Positions 1 through 7,751 of a stretch of 35,653 nt of DNA are shown piece by piece. Origin of the DNA: Fibrobacterales bacterium Fibro_02 (lineage in GTDB: Bacteria; Fibrobacterota; Fibrobacteria; Fibrobacterales; Fibrobacteraceae); contig LVAE01000095.1 of NCBI GenBank assembly GCA_001603905.1, positions 1-35,653 on the forward strand. Direction: 5' to 3'. The translations under genes were made by a program, and so were the position numbers. The number at the start of each line of letters is the position of its first letter. Position 1 is the first letter of the stretch. The notes beneath the pieces were generated by a model, which saw only the letters and a program-made list of their open reading frames with translations, did no database searches and was not told the origin of the DNA.

Positions 1-10
1 TTAACCGGTA

Positions 11-442
11 ATGAATATGGTTGTTCATGAACCCACTATTAAAAAACCTACAAATCCAAAATACCCCAAAGACGCTAGCGAAAAAAAGTCGTCCCGCAAA
101 AAAATCATCAGCAAGAATGTGTCAAAGGAAGATGAATTCTCGTTCGACAACTGCGTTGAAAAAAAATACTGGAAAAATCGCCCTAAAAGCGAAAATGAAC
201 TTGCTAATGACAAGCCCGCAGACAACCGAATCATTCCGGCAATAATCTTCTTTGAAAAACTGAAAAAATTTATCCTCTCACAAGAATGCCAGAAACCAGA
301 ACAATGGCTAGTTGAAAACATGGGTCAAGAAATTTTAGACAAGCTCAGAAAAGAAGTCATTGCGGTTGTTAAAAAACAAATAGAAGATGAACAGTATCAG
401 ATAAAAAAAGATGAAAATGGAATGGACGAATTTGATTTTTAA
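11..442 (+). CDS. Hypothetical highly charged protein (143 aa)
   Basis: An in-frame stop at 2-4 precedes the ATG, so the gene is probably complete although its promoter and ribosome binding site fall outside the window. The first 75 residues are rich in Lys, Ser and Asn and look disordered; the second half (about 75-130) looks helical (IPAIIFFEKLKKFIL, ILDKLRKEVIAVVKKQIEDEQ) and the tail is acidic (DEFDF). There is no signal peptide or membrane segment, so it is probably cytoplasmic. The stop lies 16 nt before the start of the next lipoprotein gene, so the two are likely co-transcribed. Codon use is AT-richer than in most of the window, which could mean acquired DNA. I do not recognise the family. 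Confidence 0.6.
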   Translation: MNMVVHEPTIKKPTNPKYPKDASEKKSSRKKIISKNVSKEDEFSFDNCVEKKYWKNRPKSENELANDKPADNRIIPAIIFFEKLKKFILSQECQKPEQWLVENMGQEILDKLRKEVIAVVKKQIEDEQYQIKKDENGMDEFDF

Positions 443-458
443 AAGTCAAGGACTAATT

Positions 459-1142
459 ATGAAGAAATTATTCTATGTAACAATTGTTTTGTCAATGATT
501 ACATTTATTTCTTGTTCCAAAGAATCCAAGGAAAACGCAGCTTGTGTAGCTCAATGCCTTTTGTCAGAAGAACGTGGCCAGGATTTTGCCAATAACAACA
601 ACGAAGAACTATCTGTCCAAAATGAAAAATTGAACAGAATTCTTAAAGACATGGAGGAGCAAAAAATACTTTTGGACTCCTTAAGGGCAGAAATAGTCGC
701 GACAAATAAACTGCAAGATTCAGCAACGTCTGATAGCGATAGCGTAACACAGGATGCACTTGCAGAAAATCCCTCTACCTATAGCGAGACTCAAGCGGCT
801 GAACCGACATCAGAATCAGGACCCATCTTAGTGGCAGAAGAAAATTACGAAGATAAAATTCCTGAAATTAGAGAAAAGAAAAATGATTTCAAAGAACAAG
901 CTATATCAGGAACAATCGGCGCTGTTTTCGGAGCTGCAGGTGGGTTTATGGCGGCTCAAAAAATGAGCTGTAAAAGGCTTGATATTCTTATTGAATATAA
1001 ATTAATGCAGGTATGCGTTAGCAGCTGTGGCTATAATACCGAAGAAAAATGTGGCGCAGCCATTATGAATATGCTCTGTAAAGAAAAACTAGAGGAAGAC
1101 GAAGTCAAACAGCGCGCAAGCTCCTGCGATATTAGACGCTAG
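459..1142 (+). CDS. Hypothetical lipoprotein with coiled coil, glycine-rich segment and Cys-rich tail (227 aa)
   Basis: The reading frame opens at 411, but the ATG at 459 is the better start: AAGGA lies 6 nt upstream and the protein then begins with a lipoprotein signal peptide (MKKLFYVTIVLSMITFISC, lipid-modified Cys19). Residues about 45-85 look like a coiled coil (NEKLNRILKDMEEQKILLDSL), followed by an acidic Ser/Thr-rich linker. A glycine-zipper-like stretch (GTIGAVFGAAGGFMAAQ, about 150-170) could insert in or lie against a membrane. The last 60 residues hold seven cysteines, suggesting disulphides in the periplasm. It sits 16 nt after the preceding gene and converges with the next one. 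No function can be assigned; an envelope protein is the safest call. Confidence 0.65.
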   Translation: MKKLFYVTIVLSMITFISCSKESKENAACVAQCLLSEERGQDFANNNNEELSVQNEKLNRILKDMEEQKILLDSLRAEIVATNKLQDSATSDSDSVTQDALAENPSTYSETQAAEPTSESGPILVAEENYEDKIPEIREKKNDFKEQAISGTIGAVFGAAGGFMAAQKMSCKRLDILIEYKLMQVCVSSCGYNTEEKCGAAIMNMLCKEKLEEDEVKQRASSCDIRR

Positions 1143-1190
1143 CATACAACCTTCCATTCATTCTACAAAAAATTATCTAAAACAGGTTTC

Positions 1191-1637
1191 CTATTTAAAG
1201 CTAGCAATCGTTTCTTCCACCTGTTCAGCCATTTTAGTGATGTCGGCTTCATGCATCAGGTGGAAATCGGAAAGGATGCGTTCCAGCGGATAATGAGCGA
1301 GTATCATTGAAAAGGGCTTGTTCAATTTCCATTGGCAAAAGGCGATGACCATTCCGCTCCAATATTCAGCTTCGGGGTAAAATGGTTCGGCTGTCGCGTC
1401 CTTGATAATTTCATCTGTTAATTTATCAGGGAATGCGATTAAGGCAAGTTCGTAGCCAGATTTTCCGCAAAGATAATCGGGATTGCCCATTTCAATTTGT
1501 GTCGGAACATCTGATGCGAGGAATGCGTCTTGAACTTCTTTTGCAGATAGCCTCAAACTTCTTAAAGCTATTTGGAAAAAGAATCCCAAGTTGTTTTGGA
1601 CAGAAACCAGGTATATCTCGTCATAGGGATAGTCCAT
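1191..1637 (-). CDS. Partner protein of the DUF3990 gene, putative antitoxin-like (148 aa)
   Basis: This soluble, acidic protein has no signal peptide. Its start overlaps the end of the DUF3990 gene by 17 nt, with GGAG 8 nt upstream of the ATG inside that gene, so the two are almost certainly translationally coupled. Visible motifs are YLVSVQNNLGFFFQIALRSL, GNPDYLCGKSGYELA and an aromatic C-terminal half (PEAEYWSGMVIAFCQWKLNKPF). From memory, similar 140-150 aa proteins with a VQNNL segment occur next to DUF3990 genes in other anaerobes. Whether it is an antitoxin, a chaperone-like partner or part of the enzyme cannot be read from sequence. The antitoxin label rests only on the tight overlap with an ADP-ribosyltransferase-like gene. 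Confidence 0.6.
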   Translation of the reverse strand: MDYPYDEIYLVSVQNNLGFFFQIALRSLRLSAKEVQDAFLASDVPTQIEMGNPDYLCGKSGYELALIAFPDKLTDEIIKDATAEPFYPEAEYWSGMVIAFCQWKLNKPFSMILAHYPLERILSDFHLMHEADITKMAEQVEETIASFK

Positions 1638-2289
1638 TTAACAACTCCGGGTTACGTACAAGGTCGATCAAATAAATGGATTCACTGGGTTTCTGGTGTC
1701 GTAAATTTTCGAGGTATGCTTTTCTTGCGGCGGTGTCGCGTTCCCTGTACTTTGTGTAGTACTTATCCTTTTGGGCGGCCACAGCACCGATATAATTTAA
1801 CGATGTGAAAGCTTTTTCGGATTTCAAGACGACTTGCATTCCGAGGCTTTCCAATTTCATGGATGTTGCCAGGCTTTGTATGGGAATGATATTTTCAAGA
1901 AAATCACTTGCGAAAGAAAAGTAGGAGTCATTTGCACGATAACCGCAGATGACATCATACGACAAATAGTCAAGATGGAAGTGTTCTGTCAAGAATTGAA
2001 GATTCTGCTGACCAATTGGAGATTTGGGTGCAAAGCATCGATTTTGCATAAGAATTGTGAGCCAATGTAGCAAGCTGAATGGCTCCTTGGACAGATCTAG
2101 AATGTTTAGGTTTTGAACGTCGAGGTCATATTGGTTCGCGAATCCGTCCGTATTCTTCTGACATGCCCACTCTTTTGCAAGTTCGACGGATTCCGTGCAA
2201 TAGAATCCAAGCCCGTAGTCGTTGCGCGGGTTGCCTGCGCCATATAAGGGCTTAGTAATTTTTTTGTCGGATCCGTGATAAAGAATCAT
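1621..2289 (-). CDS. DUF3990 family protein, ADP-ribosyltransferase-like (222 aa)
   Basis: The N-terminus reads MILYHGSDKKI, then GNPRNDYGLGFYCTESVELAKEWA, the signature of DUF3990, a family placed in the ADP-ribosyltransferase fold group: His5 and Tyr30 correspond to the NAD-binding H-Y pair. The rest includes VICGYRANDSYFSFASDF and a C-terminal part that reaches into the partner gene (17-nt overlap). Family members often lie beside small partner genes in toxin-antitoxin-like arrangements, so a toxin that ADP-ribosylates a cellular target is a reasonable inference but is not shown here. No Shine-Dalgarno precedes the ATG. Instead a good promoter (2296-2324) ends its -10 box 6 nt before the ATG, so the mRNA may be leaderless. 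The GC content is lower than in the genes to the right. Confidence 0.75.
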   Translation of the reverse strand: MILYHGSDKKITKPLYGAGNPRNDYGLGFYCTESVELAKEWACQKNTDGFANQYDLDVQNLNILDLSKEPFSLLHWLTILMQNRCFAPKSPIGQQNLQFLTEHFHLDYLSYDVICGYRANDSYFSFASDFLENIIPIQSLATSMKLESLGMQVVLKSEKAFTSLNYIGAVAAQKDKYYTKYRERDTAARKAYLENLRHQKPSESIYLIDLVRNPELLNGLSL

Positions 2290-2295
2290 AGTCAG

Positions 2296-2324
2296 AAAAT
2301 ACTTTTTTTTAAAGCGTGCGTCAA
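2296..2324 (-). promoter_or_regulatory. Sigma70-type promoter of the DUF3990 pair, leaderless geometry
   Basis: On the minus strand TTGACG (2324-2319) is followed by exactly 17 nt and TATTTT (2301-2296). The ATG of the DUF3990 gene follows after only 6 nt (2295-2290), so transcription should start at or next to the start codon. Confidence 0.6.
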
Positions 2325-2335
2325 GTATTGCTCGT

Positions 2336-2923
2336 TTACTTCACACACCTAACCGATCTAGCTTCGTCCTTGCCGAAGGCGCTGAGCTTCGCTGCCTTGG
2401 TGCTGAAATCGAGCAGTAGGTAGTGGGCGAGGCCGTCGGGAGTTTCCGATGCGGTCCAGAGGTGGGCATAGCCGCCGATGCCGTCGAACTTGCCGCCCGT
2501 GGCGTTGTTTCCGGCGAGGCGGTAACCGGCGGGGAGTGCGTTAAAGCCGAAATCGTCCGAGCCGTTGCCTTTCTTGAACCAGCCGCTTGTTGACTTGAGT
2601 GCATTGCCTGCGACTTCTGTGCCGCCCGCTGCAGAAATAAGTTGTTCGAAGTCGGCGCTGTCTGGCAGGTGCCAGCCTTCGGGGCAAACGGTGCGGGCCA
2701 TGTCCCAAGTGTAGAGCCGCCCGTACTTGGGGCAGTTGCGCTTGTCGCCTTCGGGGCAGGCGCTTCCTTCGATTTCGTAATTCAGGTTTTCGGTCATCCA
2801 GGTCTGCGAACCGATTTGCACAATGTCGTAGCTTTGGCCGTCGCGCGGGTCGGTGAATGACTCGGAGCAGGCGGAAAGCAGGGCGGTCAGAAGAATCGAA
2901 ATGTATAGAAGGGACTGGCGCAT
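2336..2923 (-). CDS. FISUMP-domain lipoprotein (195 aa)
   Basis: A lipoprotein signal peptide ends in the lipobox LSAC (Cys19). The rest is one FISUMP domain (Fibrobacter succinogenes major paralogous domain): RDGQSYDIVQIGSQTWMTEN, NCPKYGRLYTWDMA, CPEGWHLP, FGFNALPAGYR, YAHLWTASE and the terminal SVRCVK, all in the usual order. The domain is very abundant in Fibrobacter and its role is unknown; the lipobox places it at a membrane. It is the last gene of a five-gene minus-strand run, starting 7 nt after the HAD phosphatase stop. It is a paralogue of the gene at 3569-4417, but shorter and without the inserted loops. Confidence 0.9.
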   Translation of the reverse strand: MRQSLLYISILLTALLSACSESFTDPRDGQSYDIVQIGSQTWMTENLNYEIEGSACPEGDKRNCPKYGRLYTWDMARTVCPEGWHLPDSADFEQLISAAGGTEVAGNALKSTSGWFKKGNGSDDFGFNALPAGYRLAGNNATGGKFDGIGGYAHLWTASETPDGLAHYLLLDFSTKAAKLSAFGKDEARSVRCVK

Positions 2924-2930
2924 CAGTTTT

Positions 2931-3542
2931 TCAGAGGTTAAGTGTTTCTACCCAATCGATGTCGGGAGTGGCGTGGAGTGTCTGCAATCCGCAAGATGAT
3001 GTGGCTGCGATGTTTTCGGCATTGTCGTCAATGAAAATCGTTTCACTCGGGTTCGCGTTCAGTGTGCGAATCGCCGTCCCGAAAATTTCTGGGTCGGGCT
3101 TTTGCAAATGAAGTTCCTGACTCAAGAAAATATGGCCGAAGAAATCAGCCTGATTGTTGCCGTTTGCGTTGAACCATTTCTCGCAACAGTATTCCCAGTG
3201 CAGTTCGTTTGTGTTGCTCAGAAGCGAAACGGTGACGCCTTCCCTTTGGCGTAGGCGGCGGAGCGCGTTCAGCTTGCGTTCGGCAATATTGAGGCAGATA
3301 GAATTCCACGCCTGTTTAATATCGCGAGGCTCCGTTGTTGAAGAGCATTTGTCTGCAATCTGCTGACAGAATTCCTGCGTGTTCAATAGGCCGAGCTGGT
3401 AATCTTCCATCCACTTGTAAACGGAACCTCCTTTTTCAAGTTCCGCGGCAGGGAGCCCCAGGGCCATGAATTGCTCGTACGCATTCTGCATACGGATATC
3501 GAGAATGACCCCGCCCAAGTCAAAGATGTAATTTTTGAGCAT
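2931..3542 (-). CDS. HAD superfamily hydrolase, YihX-like phosphatase (203 aa)
   Basis: The frame is open to 3746, but the upstream part lies inside the preceding FISUMP gene. The ATG at 3542 gives MLKNYIFDLGGVILDI, motif I of the HAD-IA group in the DLGGV form, as in the glucose-1-phosphatase YihX where the second Asp is also replaced by Gly. Motif II is SLLSNTNELHWEY, motif III Lys is in LQKPDPEIF, and motif IV is FIDDNAENI, where YihX has a very similar FFDDNADNI. No signal peptide, so it is cytoplasmic; the likely substrate class is small sugar phosphates. It sits between two FISUMP lipoprotein genes with gaps of 26 and 7 nt, an unexpected place for a cytoplasmic phosphatase. Confidence 0.85.
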   Translation of the reverse strand: MLKNYIFDLGGVILDIRMQNAYEQFMALGLPAAELEKGGSVYKWMEDYQLGLLNTQEFCQQIADKCSSTTEPRDIKQAWNSICLNIAERKLNALRRLRQREGVTVSLLSNTNELHWEYCCEKWFNANGNNQADFFGHIFLSQELHLQKPDPEIFGTAIRTLNANPSETIFIDDNAENIAATSSCGLQTLHATPDIDWVETLNL

Positions 3543-3568
3543 GTGCGAAAAATAGAAAAACGCATCAG

Positions 3569-4417
3569 TCACTTCACGCATCTGACGGATAGTGCCGCGC
3601 GTTTTGTAAATTCGCCCCAGTCGCTTGTTCTGAAGCCGCCGTTTTCTAAACCATGCAAAAAGAAATAGAGGGCGTGCTCGGAGGAATTTCGGTAGTCCGT
3701 TAGCTCTGTCGATGTCCAGAAGAAGGCTTCGTTGCCGATGCCGCAATAAATGTTGTCATTGTACCCTGTATGGTAACCGCAGTCGGATGCCCTCATTTCT
3801 TTTTCGGCCCTTGCACCGGCGGCGAGCCCCGCAAAGCCGAACCTGTCGATATACTTGATTTCGTATTCTTCGTCTGGGATCCAGCTGTATTTTGCCCTCA
3901 GGCTTGCGCTTGCACCTTCGTTACCGTTGTGCGAATCGGCATAGTCGATCATCTCGTTCCATTCTTCTTCACTGGGAATGTGCCAACCGTCGGGGCATAT
4001 TCCTTGGTGCGCGCCCTTGATTGTTTCGGTATAGGTGACATTTAGTTTGTTGTAGATTGTGTCAAGCTGCATGGCGACTGTCCACGGGTAAAGTCTGCCG
4101 TAAATGGCGCAGGAATCGGGTTCATCGTTGTAGCAGTAGCTTGAATCGGTGGCATAGTTCAGGTTTTTTGCGAGCCACCAGCGGTCACCGATTTTTACAG
4201 TTTTGTACTTTTGGCCGTCGCGGGAATCTATAAGGGAGCCGTATTCGATATTTGCGGGATTGAATACTTCTTCGGATTTTTCTGCGGTGGCGGGATTTGC
4301 CCGATAATATTCGTTGTTGTCGCAACCGCACAAGGCCACAAGAGCGAATGTAACGATGAATACATAGGCGAATGCGACGGTCTTATTTGCGGCGTATCTC
4401 ATGATGCAGGGTTTCAT
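3569..4417 (-). CDS. FISUMP-domain lipoprotein (282 aa)
   Basis: The start is fixed by an ATGA overlap with the preceding gene (stop 4416-4414, start 4417), which implies translational coupling. A long hydrophobic leader (FAYVFIVTFALVALCGC) ends in a lipobox with Cys32. After a short linker comes a full FISUMP domain: SRDGQKYKTVKIGDRWWLAKN, CAIYGRLYPWTVA, CPDGWHIPSEEEW, FGFAGLAAGAR, FFWTSTE, GGFRTSD and the closing SVRCVK. It is longer than its neighbour at 2336-2923 because of loops around residues 95-135 and 210-235. As with all FISUMP proteins, the function is unknown; an envelope lipoprotein is well supported. Confidence 0.9.
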   Translation of the reverse strand: MKPCIMRYAANKTVAFAYVFIVTFALVALCGCDNNEYYRANPATAEKSEEVFNPANIEYGSLIDSRDGQKYKTVKIGDRWWLAKNLNYATDSSYCYNDEPDSCAIYGRLYPWTVAMQLDTIYNKLNVTYTETIKGAHQGICPDGWHIPSEEEWNEMIDYADSHNGNEGASASLRAKYSWIPDEEYEIKYIDRFGFAGLAAGARAEKEMRASDCGYHTGYNDNIYCGIGNEAFFWTSTELTDYRNSSEHALYFFLHGLENGGFRTSDWGEFTKRAALSVRCVK

Positions 4418-5100
4418 GGTTCCCCCTCGTAAAATAGCGAATCGCCGCGCTGGTTTACGACAATGACCGCGTCGCCTACATTCTTTATTCTGTAGGCGGG
4501 CAACTGTGATTTTAGCATACCGTCGTGCATCGCGTAAAAGCTGTCCGAAACCTTGAGGTAGTGCGCCGCAAAGGAGATGTCCTTATGCAAGTCAAAACCG
4601 CAGTTTTCAAATTCCAGGGTATCCAGGTCCTGTTTTTCGCTGTTCATGATGGCGAGGGCGCAGGCGTATGAGTATTCGTCGAGCCGCAGCGCATTCACGC
4701 AATAGAAATTCCCGTCGATAGTATCCATGGCGAGGCAGCTTTCTGTCCAGCGGGGGAGTTCTTCAAAATAGGGCGCCTCCGGCAAAAGGGCTTCGGGCGT
4801 GGATTTTTTCTTGCCGACTTTTGAGGAACGCAAGTCCGCGGAGTAGTAGTAAGTCGAGAGGGTGTTGGTGAACGATTCTCCATCTTCGTAACTCATGAAA
4901 TGGTTGCAGTGGATGGTTCCTTGTTCCCAGTGCTCGACCTCGACGACCATGGTCGTGTCATCTATCAGGCCCTTGTAGCGCCACGTGAAGCCCTTATCGG
5001 TTACTTCGTAGGTATCGGTGCCGCAGCCGACCAGTATTGTGCAGAGTGTTGCGCAGGATATCGCGCAGAGTACCGTAATAATGTATCGCCAGAATTTCAT
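4414..5100 (-). CDS. Hypothetical lipoprotein (228 aa)
   Basis: The ATG at 5100 is chosen over the longer frame (5148): AGGAG lies 6 nt upstream, it falls 8 nt after the previous stop, and it yields a lipoprotein signal peptide ending in LVGC (Cys26). The mature part contains MVVEVEHWEQGTIHCNHFMSYEDG and a WTESCLAMDTIDGNFYCVNALRLDEYSYACALAIM region; Cys/Trp-rich sequence of this kind is typical of Fibrobacter envelope proteins. The C-terminus (DAVIVVNQRGDSLFYEGE) overlaps the next gene by 4 nt. No family is recognised. Its position as second gene of the five-gene lipoprotein run suggests a role with the FISUMP proteins. Confidence 0.75.
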   Translation of the reverse strand: MKFWRYIITVLCAISCATLCTILVGCGTDTYEVTDKGFTWRYKGLIDDTTMVVEVEHWEQGTIHCNHFMSYEDGESFTNTLSTYYYSADLRSSKVGKKKSTPEALLPEAPYFEELPRWTESCLAMDTIDGNFYCVNALRLDEYSYACALAIMNSEKQDLDTLEFENCGFDLHKDISFAAHYLKVSDSFYAMHDGMLKSQLPAYRIKNVGDAVIVVNQRGDSLFYEGEP

Positions 5101-5108
5101 ATAAGCTC

Positions 5109-6920
5109 CTAGTCCTCTAATGGTGGCAAATCCGGATACCCGACGCAAAGTTTGGAGCCATCATCATAAATCTCGTAAGAGGTGTCGGAATATTCGGCGC
5201 ATCGGGTCCTAATGAACCAGGGGCGATATTCTTCGTCATTGGCCAGGATTCGACTATTGTTTTTGCAGATGTACTGGACGCCTTTATAACTTATAAATTG
5301 GATGTCCATGCAGGGGGGCGTCTCTGAACTGTATTCGGTAAGCCTTTCGGCCGGCACGAATTTCCATTCCCAGCTTCGGAGCGAAAAGGATTCCTCGGAG
5401 AACGTGCACCAGAAATACTCCCCGTCTACCTGGATGACTTCGTTTTTGTTGTCCTTGTCGCAGGAAAGCCCGTAGTATTCAAGGCGCCCTACAGAGTGCC
5501 ACTTGTTTTCTTCGCAGAGGTAGTAATGCGAAGAAATCCTGAGTGAATCCCCCGTTGTGCAGGAATCGCCCCCGAAGTAATCGATCTCGGAGATGTCTTC
5601 CCACTTGCCGTCTTGGCATTGGTAATACCCGTCCCTGAATATGACCTTTTCCTTTTCGTTTTCCTCGGTGCAGTCGCCGTGTTCGTGGTAGAAATAGGCA
5701 TTGAATTCATCCTGCTCCTGGGTGACGAGGGGGATGGTGTCTGTCCATCGGATAGAAAAGCCGTAGCCGTGGCACTTGAACAAATGATCGTGATAGACGC
5801 GCGCTTTGTTGCGCATGGTGTCGTTGCATTCGCCAAACAGGAACTTGATTGCCGTTGTGTCGTCGGCCGGAATCCAGGTCATGGCCTTGTCGGAGCAGGC
5901 GTATACGGTATCTCCTGTCTGGGCTACGTCCGTGTAGCCGTGATAGCAGGGGCCAAAAGTCAAATCCAGGGAATCCATCGGCTTCCAGAACATGATGGAA
6001 TCTTTGCGCATATCACAGACAAATTGTTGCTTTTTCAGTTTGCTTTGTTCCGTTGCGACTTTGGCCTGTTTTCCGAGGCTGTCGCATGCCGAAAGGCCGT
6101 AGCTGTCTTTCCATAAGTTTGAAAGGAAGACGAAGCTCGTGCTGTCTGTCTCGAAGACATCCGCATAGCGATTAGCGAGTACCTCGTCGGCAATCTTGAG
6201 GCTGTCGAAGAATTCGCTGCCGAACGTGTTGCGTTCCACTGCCTCCGACATCTTCTTGAATGTCGCGGCGAACGCCGAGTCGGAATTGTCTGAACCTGCG
6301 AGCAGATAGGGCATCAGCCGAAGCGCCCCGAACTTGATGCTGTCGGATTCGAAATCGACGCCCCCTTGCCATTCCATGCCGAGCATCTTGAAGATTTCTC
6401 GCGAGGCCTTTTTCTTCGCGTTGCCCAGGTAAAAGCCGTCGTTTTGAACTAGGTCCTTGACGCGGTTGCTTTCTAGCGCTCCGAGCAGGTTAATGGCGGG
6501 AGTGTGGTAGCGTTCAAAGTTGACATATTCCTCGAATGTCAGCTCCTTTGTATCGGGCGAGTCGCTGCGCGTGCAGGTGAATGTGAGCTTCGCGAAGGTG
6601 GTGGGGTACTCGCTGGAATCGGAGGTGAAGGTGTAGCCGAGAGAGTCGTTCCTGCTGATGGTCGCTTCTATGACTTCGGCTTCTTCGAGGTTCTGCTTGA
6701 GTGCAATGATGGTGAGCGATTTTGGAGTGAACGGTTCCTCTAGCGAGAATTTTCCCGACAGGGCTGTGAAAATTCCCGATGAATCGTGGGGGATGCTCCC
6801 CCTGCTGGAATCGTGATCCTCGTAATCGGAATAGTCGTAGGTATGGTCATAACAGCCCGCAGCGAACAGTGCGGCTAAAATAACCTGTACCGCAAATACT
6901 TTATGACAAAAATGCACCAT
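5109..6920 (-). CDS. Large hypothetical lipoprotein with C-terminal Cys/Trp repeats (603 aa)
   Basis: The ATG at 6920 gives MVHFCHKVFAVQVILAALFAAGC, a lipoprotein signal with Cys23; the frame upstream to 6983 adds no plausible leader. A low-complexity Asp/Tyr/Ser linker (about 24-50) follows. Residues about 50-320 form an unrecognised domain that includes EEPFTPKSLTIIALKQNL, a beta-sandwich-like stretch and helical segments. From about 340 to the end there are successive units in which a Cys follows YY/YF and a Trp comes a few residues later (GYYQCQDGKWE, HYYLCEENKWHS, EYFWCTFSEES), separated by SCTTGDS/SCDKDN-type turns. Such Cys/Trp units recur in Fibrobacter surface proteins; their role is not known to me. 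It is probably the first gene of the run down to 2336. Confidence 0.8.
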   Translation of the reverse strand: MVHFCHKVFAVQVILAALFAAGCYDHTYDYSDYEDHDSSRGSIPHDSSGIFTALSGKFSLEEPFTPKSLTIIALKQNLEEAEVIEATISRNDSLGYTFTSDSSEYPTTFAKLTFTCTRSDSPDTKELTFEEYVNFERYHTPAINLLGALESNRVKDLVQNDGFYLGNAKKKASREIFKMLGMEWQGGVDFESDSIKFGALRLMPYLLAGSDNSDSAFAATFKKMSEAVERNTFGSEFFDSLKIADEVLANRYADVFETDSTSFVFLSNLWKDSYGLSACDSLGKQAKVATEQSKLKKQQFVCDMRKDSIMFWKPMDSLDLTFGPCYHGYTDVAQTGDTVYACSDKAMTWIPADDTTAIKFLFGECNDTMRNKARVYHDHLFKCHGYGFSIRWTDTIPLVTQEQDEFNAYFYHEHGDCTEENEKEKVIFRDGYYQCQDGKWEDISEIDYFGGDSCTTGDSLRISSHYYLCEENKWHSVGRLEYYGLSCDKDNKNEVIQVDGEYFWCTFSEESFSLRSWEWKFVPAERLTEYSSETPPCMDIQFISYKGVQYICKNNSRILANDEEYRPWFIRTRCAEYSDTSYEIYDDGSKLCVGYPDLPPLED

Positions 6921-7088
6921 CCTAACCCTTTGTGACACTCCGTTTAACTTCGCAGGATAAAATAATTTATTTGCCCTGTTCAAACAACATAAAATTGGAA
7001 ATAGATGATAAATTGCCTATTTTGGGAGATGATTTGATTTTTAATTTATTATGTTTTGCCGTAACGGCTTTATAAGAAGGAATTATAT

Positions 7089-7745
7089 ATGGAAAACGAA
7101 GAAAATCAGTTGTTGGCGGAAATGAACCGCAGTCGTGCCATGAATAATGGGGAAATCAAGGAATTTGCCTGGAACGCGATGAGCGGTCGCTGGCTTTACG
7201 GCGCCATGACCCTGATATTGTTCCTCGCGGTCGTGATGGTTCTTTCTATCCCGCAATTCTTTATGGAAGAGGACTCCGTGCTTTACAACGCCTGGGAAAT
7301 TTTCTGCACGCCGTTTACATGGGTCCTGTGGATTGGCCTTGTCGCTTGCTATTTGGATTTGGCGCGAAAGGTTGAGCCTTCTTATGCACGGTTGTTCCTG
7401 GGATATCGCCACATAGAATTTTTCCTGAGGATCGTAATTACGGAAATCGCTCAATACATCATGCTCGTGCTGTGGTTCCTGCTTCTGATCGTTCCGGGCA
7501 TCATGAAGGCGTATTCCTATACGATGACGGAATTGATCCTTGTCGAACATCCCGAATACTCTCCGCTGCAGGCCATTACCGCGAGCAAGGAAATGATGTA
7601 CGGGCACCGCTGGGAATTTTTCTGCTTGCAGGCCCGTTTCTGGGCTTGGGGGCTGTTGTGCTGCTTTACCTTCGGCATTGCGGCGCTGTGGCTGTATCCG
7701 TACTATATGACCGCCAAGAGCAAGTTCTACCTGGAGTTGAAGTAG
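7089..7745 (+). CDS. DUF975 family integral membrane protein (218 aa)
   Basis: AGAAGGA about 8 nt upstream supports the ATG at 7089. The charged N-terminus contains IKEFAWNAMSGRWLYGAM, typical of the DUF975 opening (residues working into the first helix as A-R-x-x-L-x-G-x-W). It is followed by about five membrane helices (LILFLAVVMVLSI, FTWVLWIGLVACYLDLAR, IAQYIMLVLWFLLLIVPGI, FWAWGLLCCFTFGIAALWLY). Between them lies the conserved KAYSYTMTELILVEHPEYSPLQAITASKEMMYGHRWEFF block that defines the family. The biochemical role of DUF975 is unknown. It is followed after 6 nt by the metallophosphoesterase gene, so they form a two-gene operon divergent from the lipoprotein run. Confidence 0.85.
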   Translation: MENEENQLLAEMNRSRAMNNGEIKEFAWNAMSGRWLYGAMTLILFLAVVMVLSIPQFFMEEDSVLYNAWEIFCTPFTWVLWIGLVACYLDLARKVEPSYARLFLGYRHIEFFLRIVITEIAQYIMLVLWFLLLIVPGIMKAYSYTMTELILVEHPEYSPLQAITASKEMMYGHRWEFFCLQARFWAWGLLCCFTFGIAALWLYPYYMTAKSKFYLELK

Positions 7746-7751
7746 AGCGTT

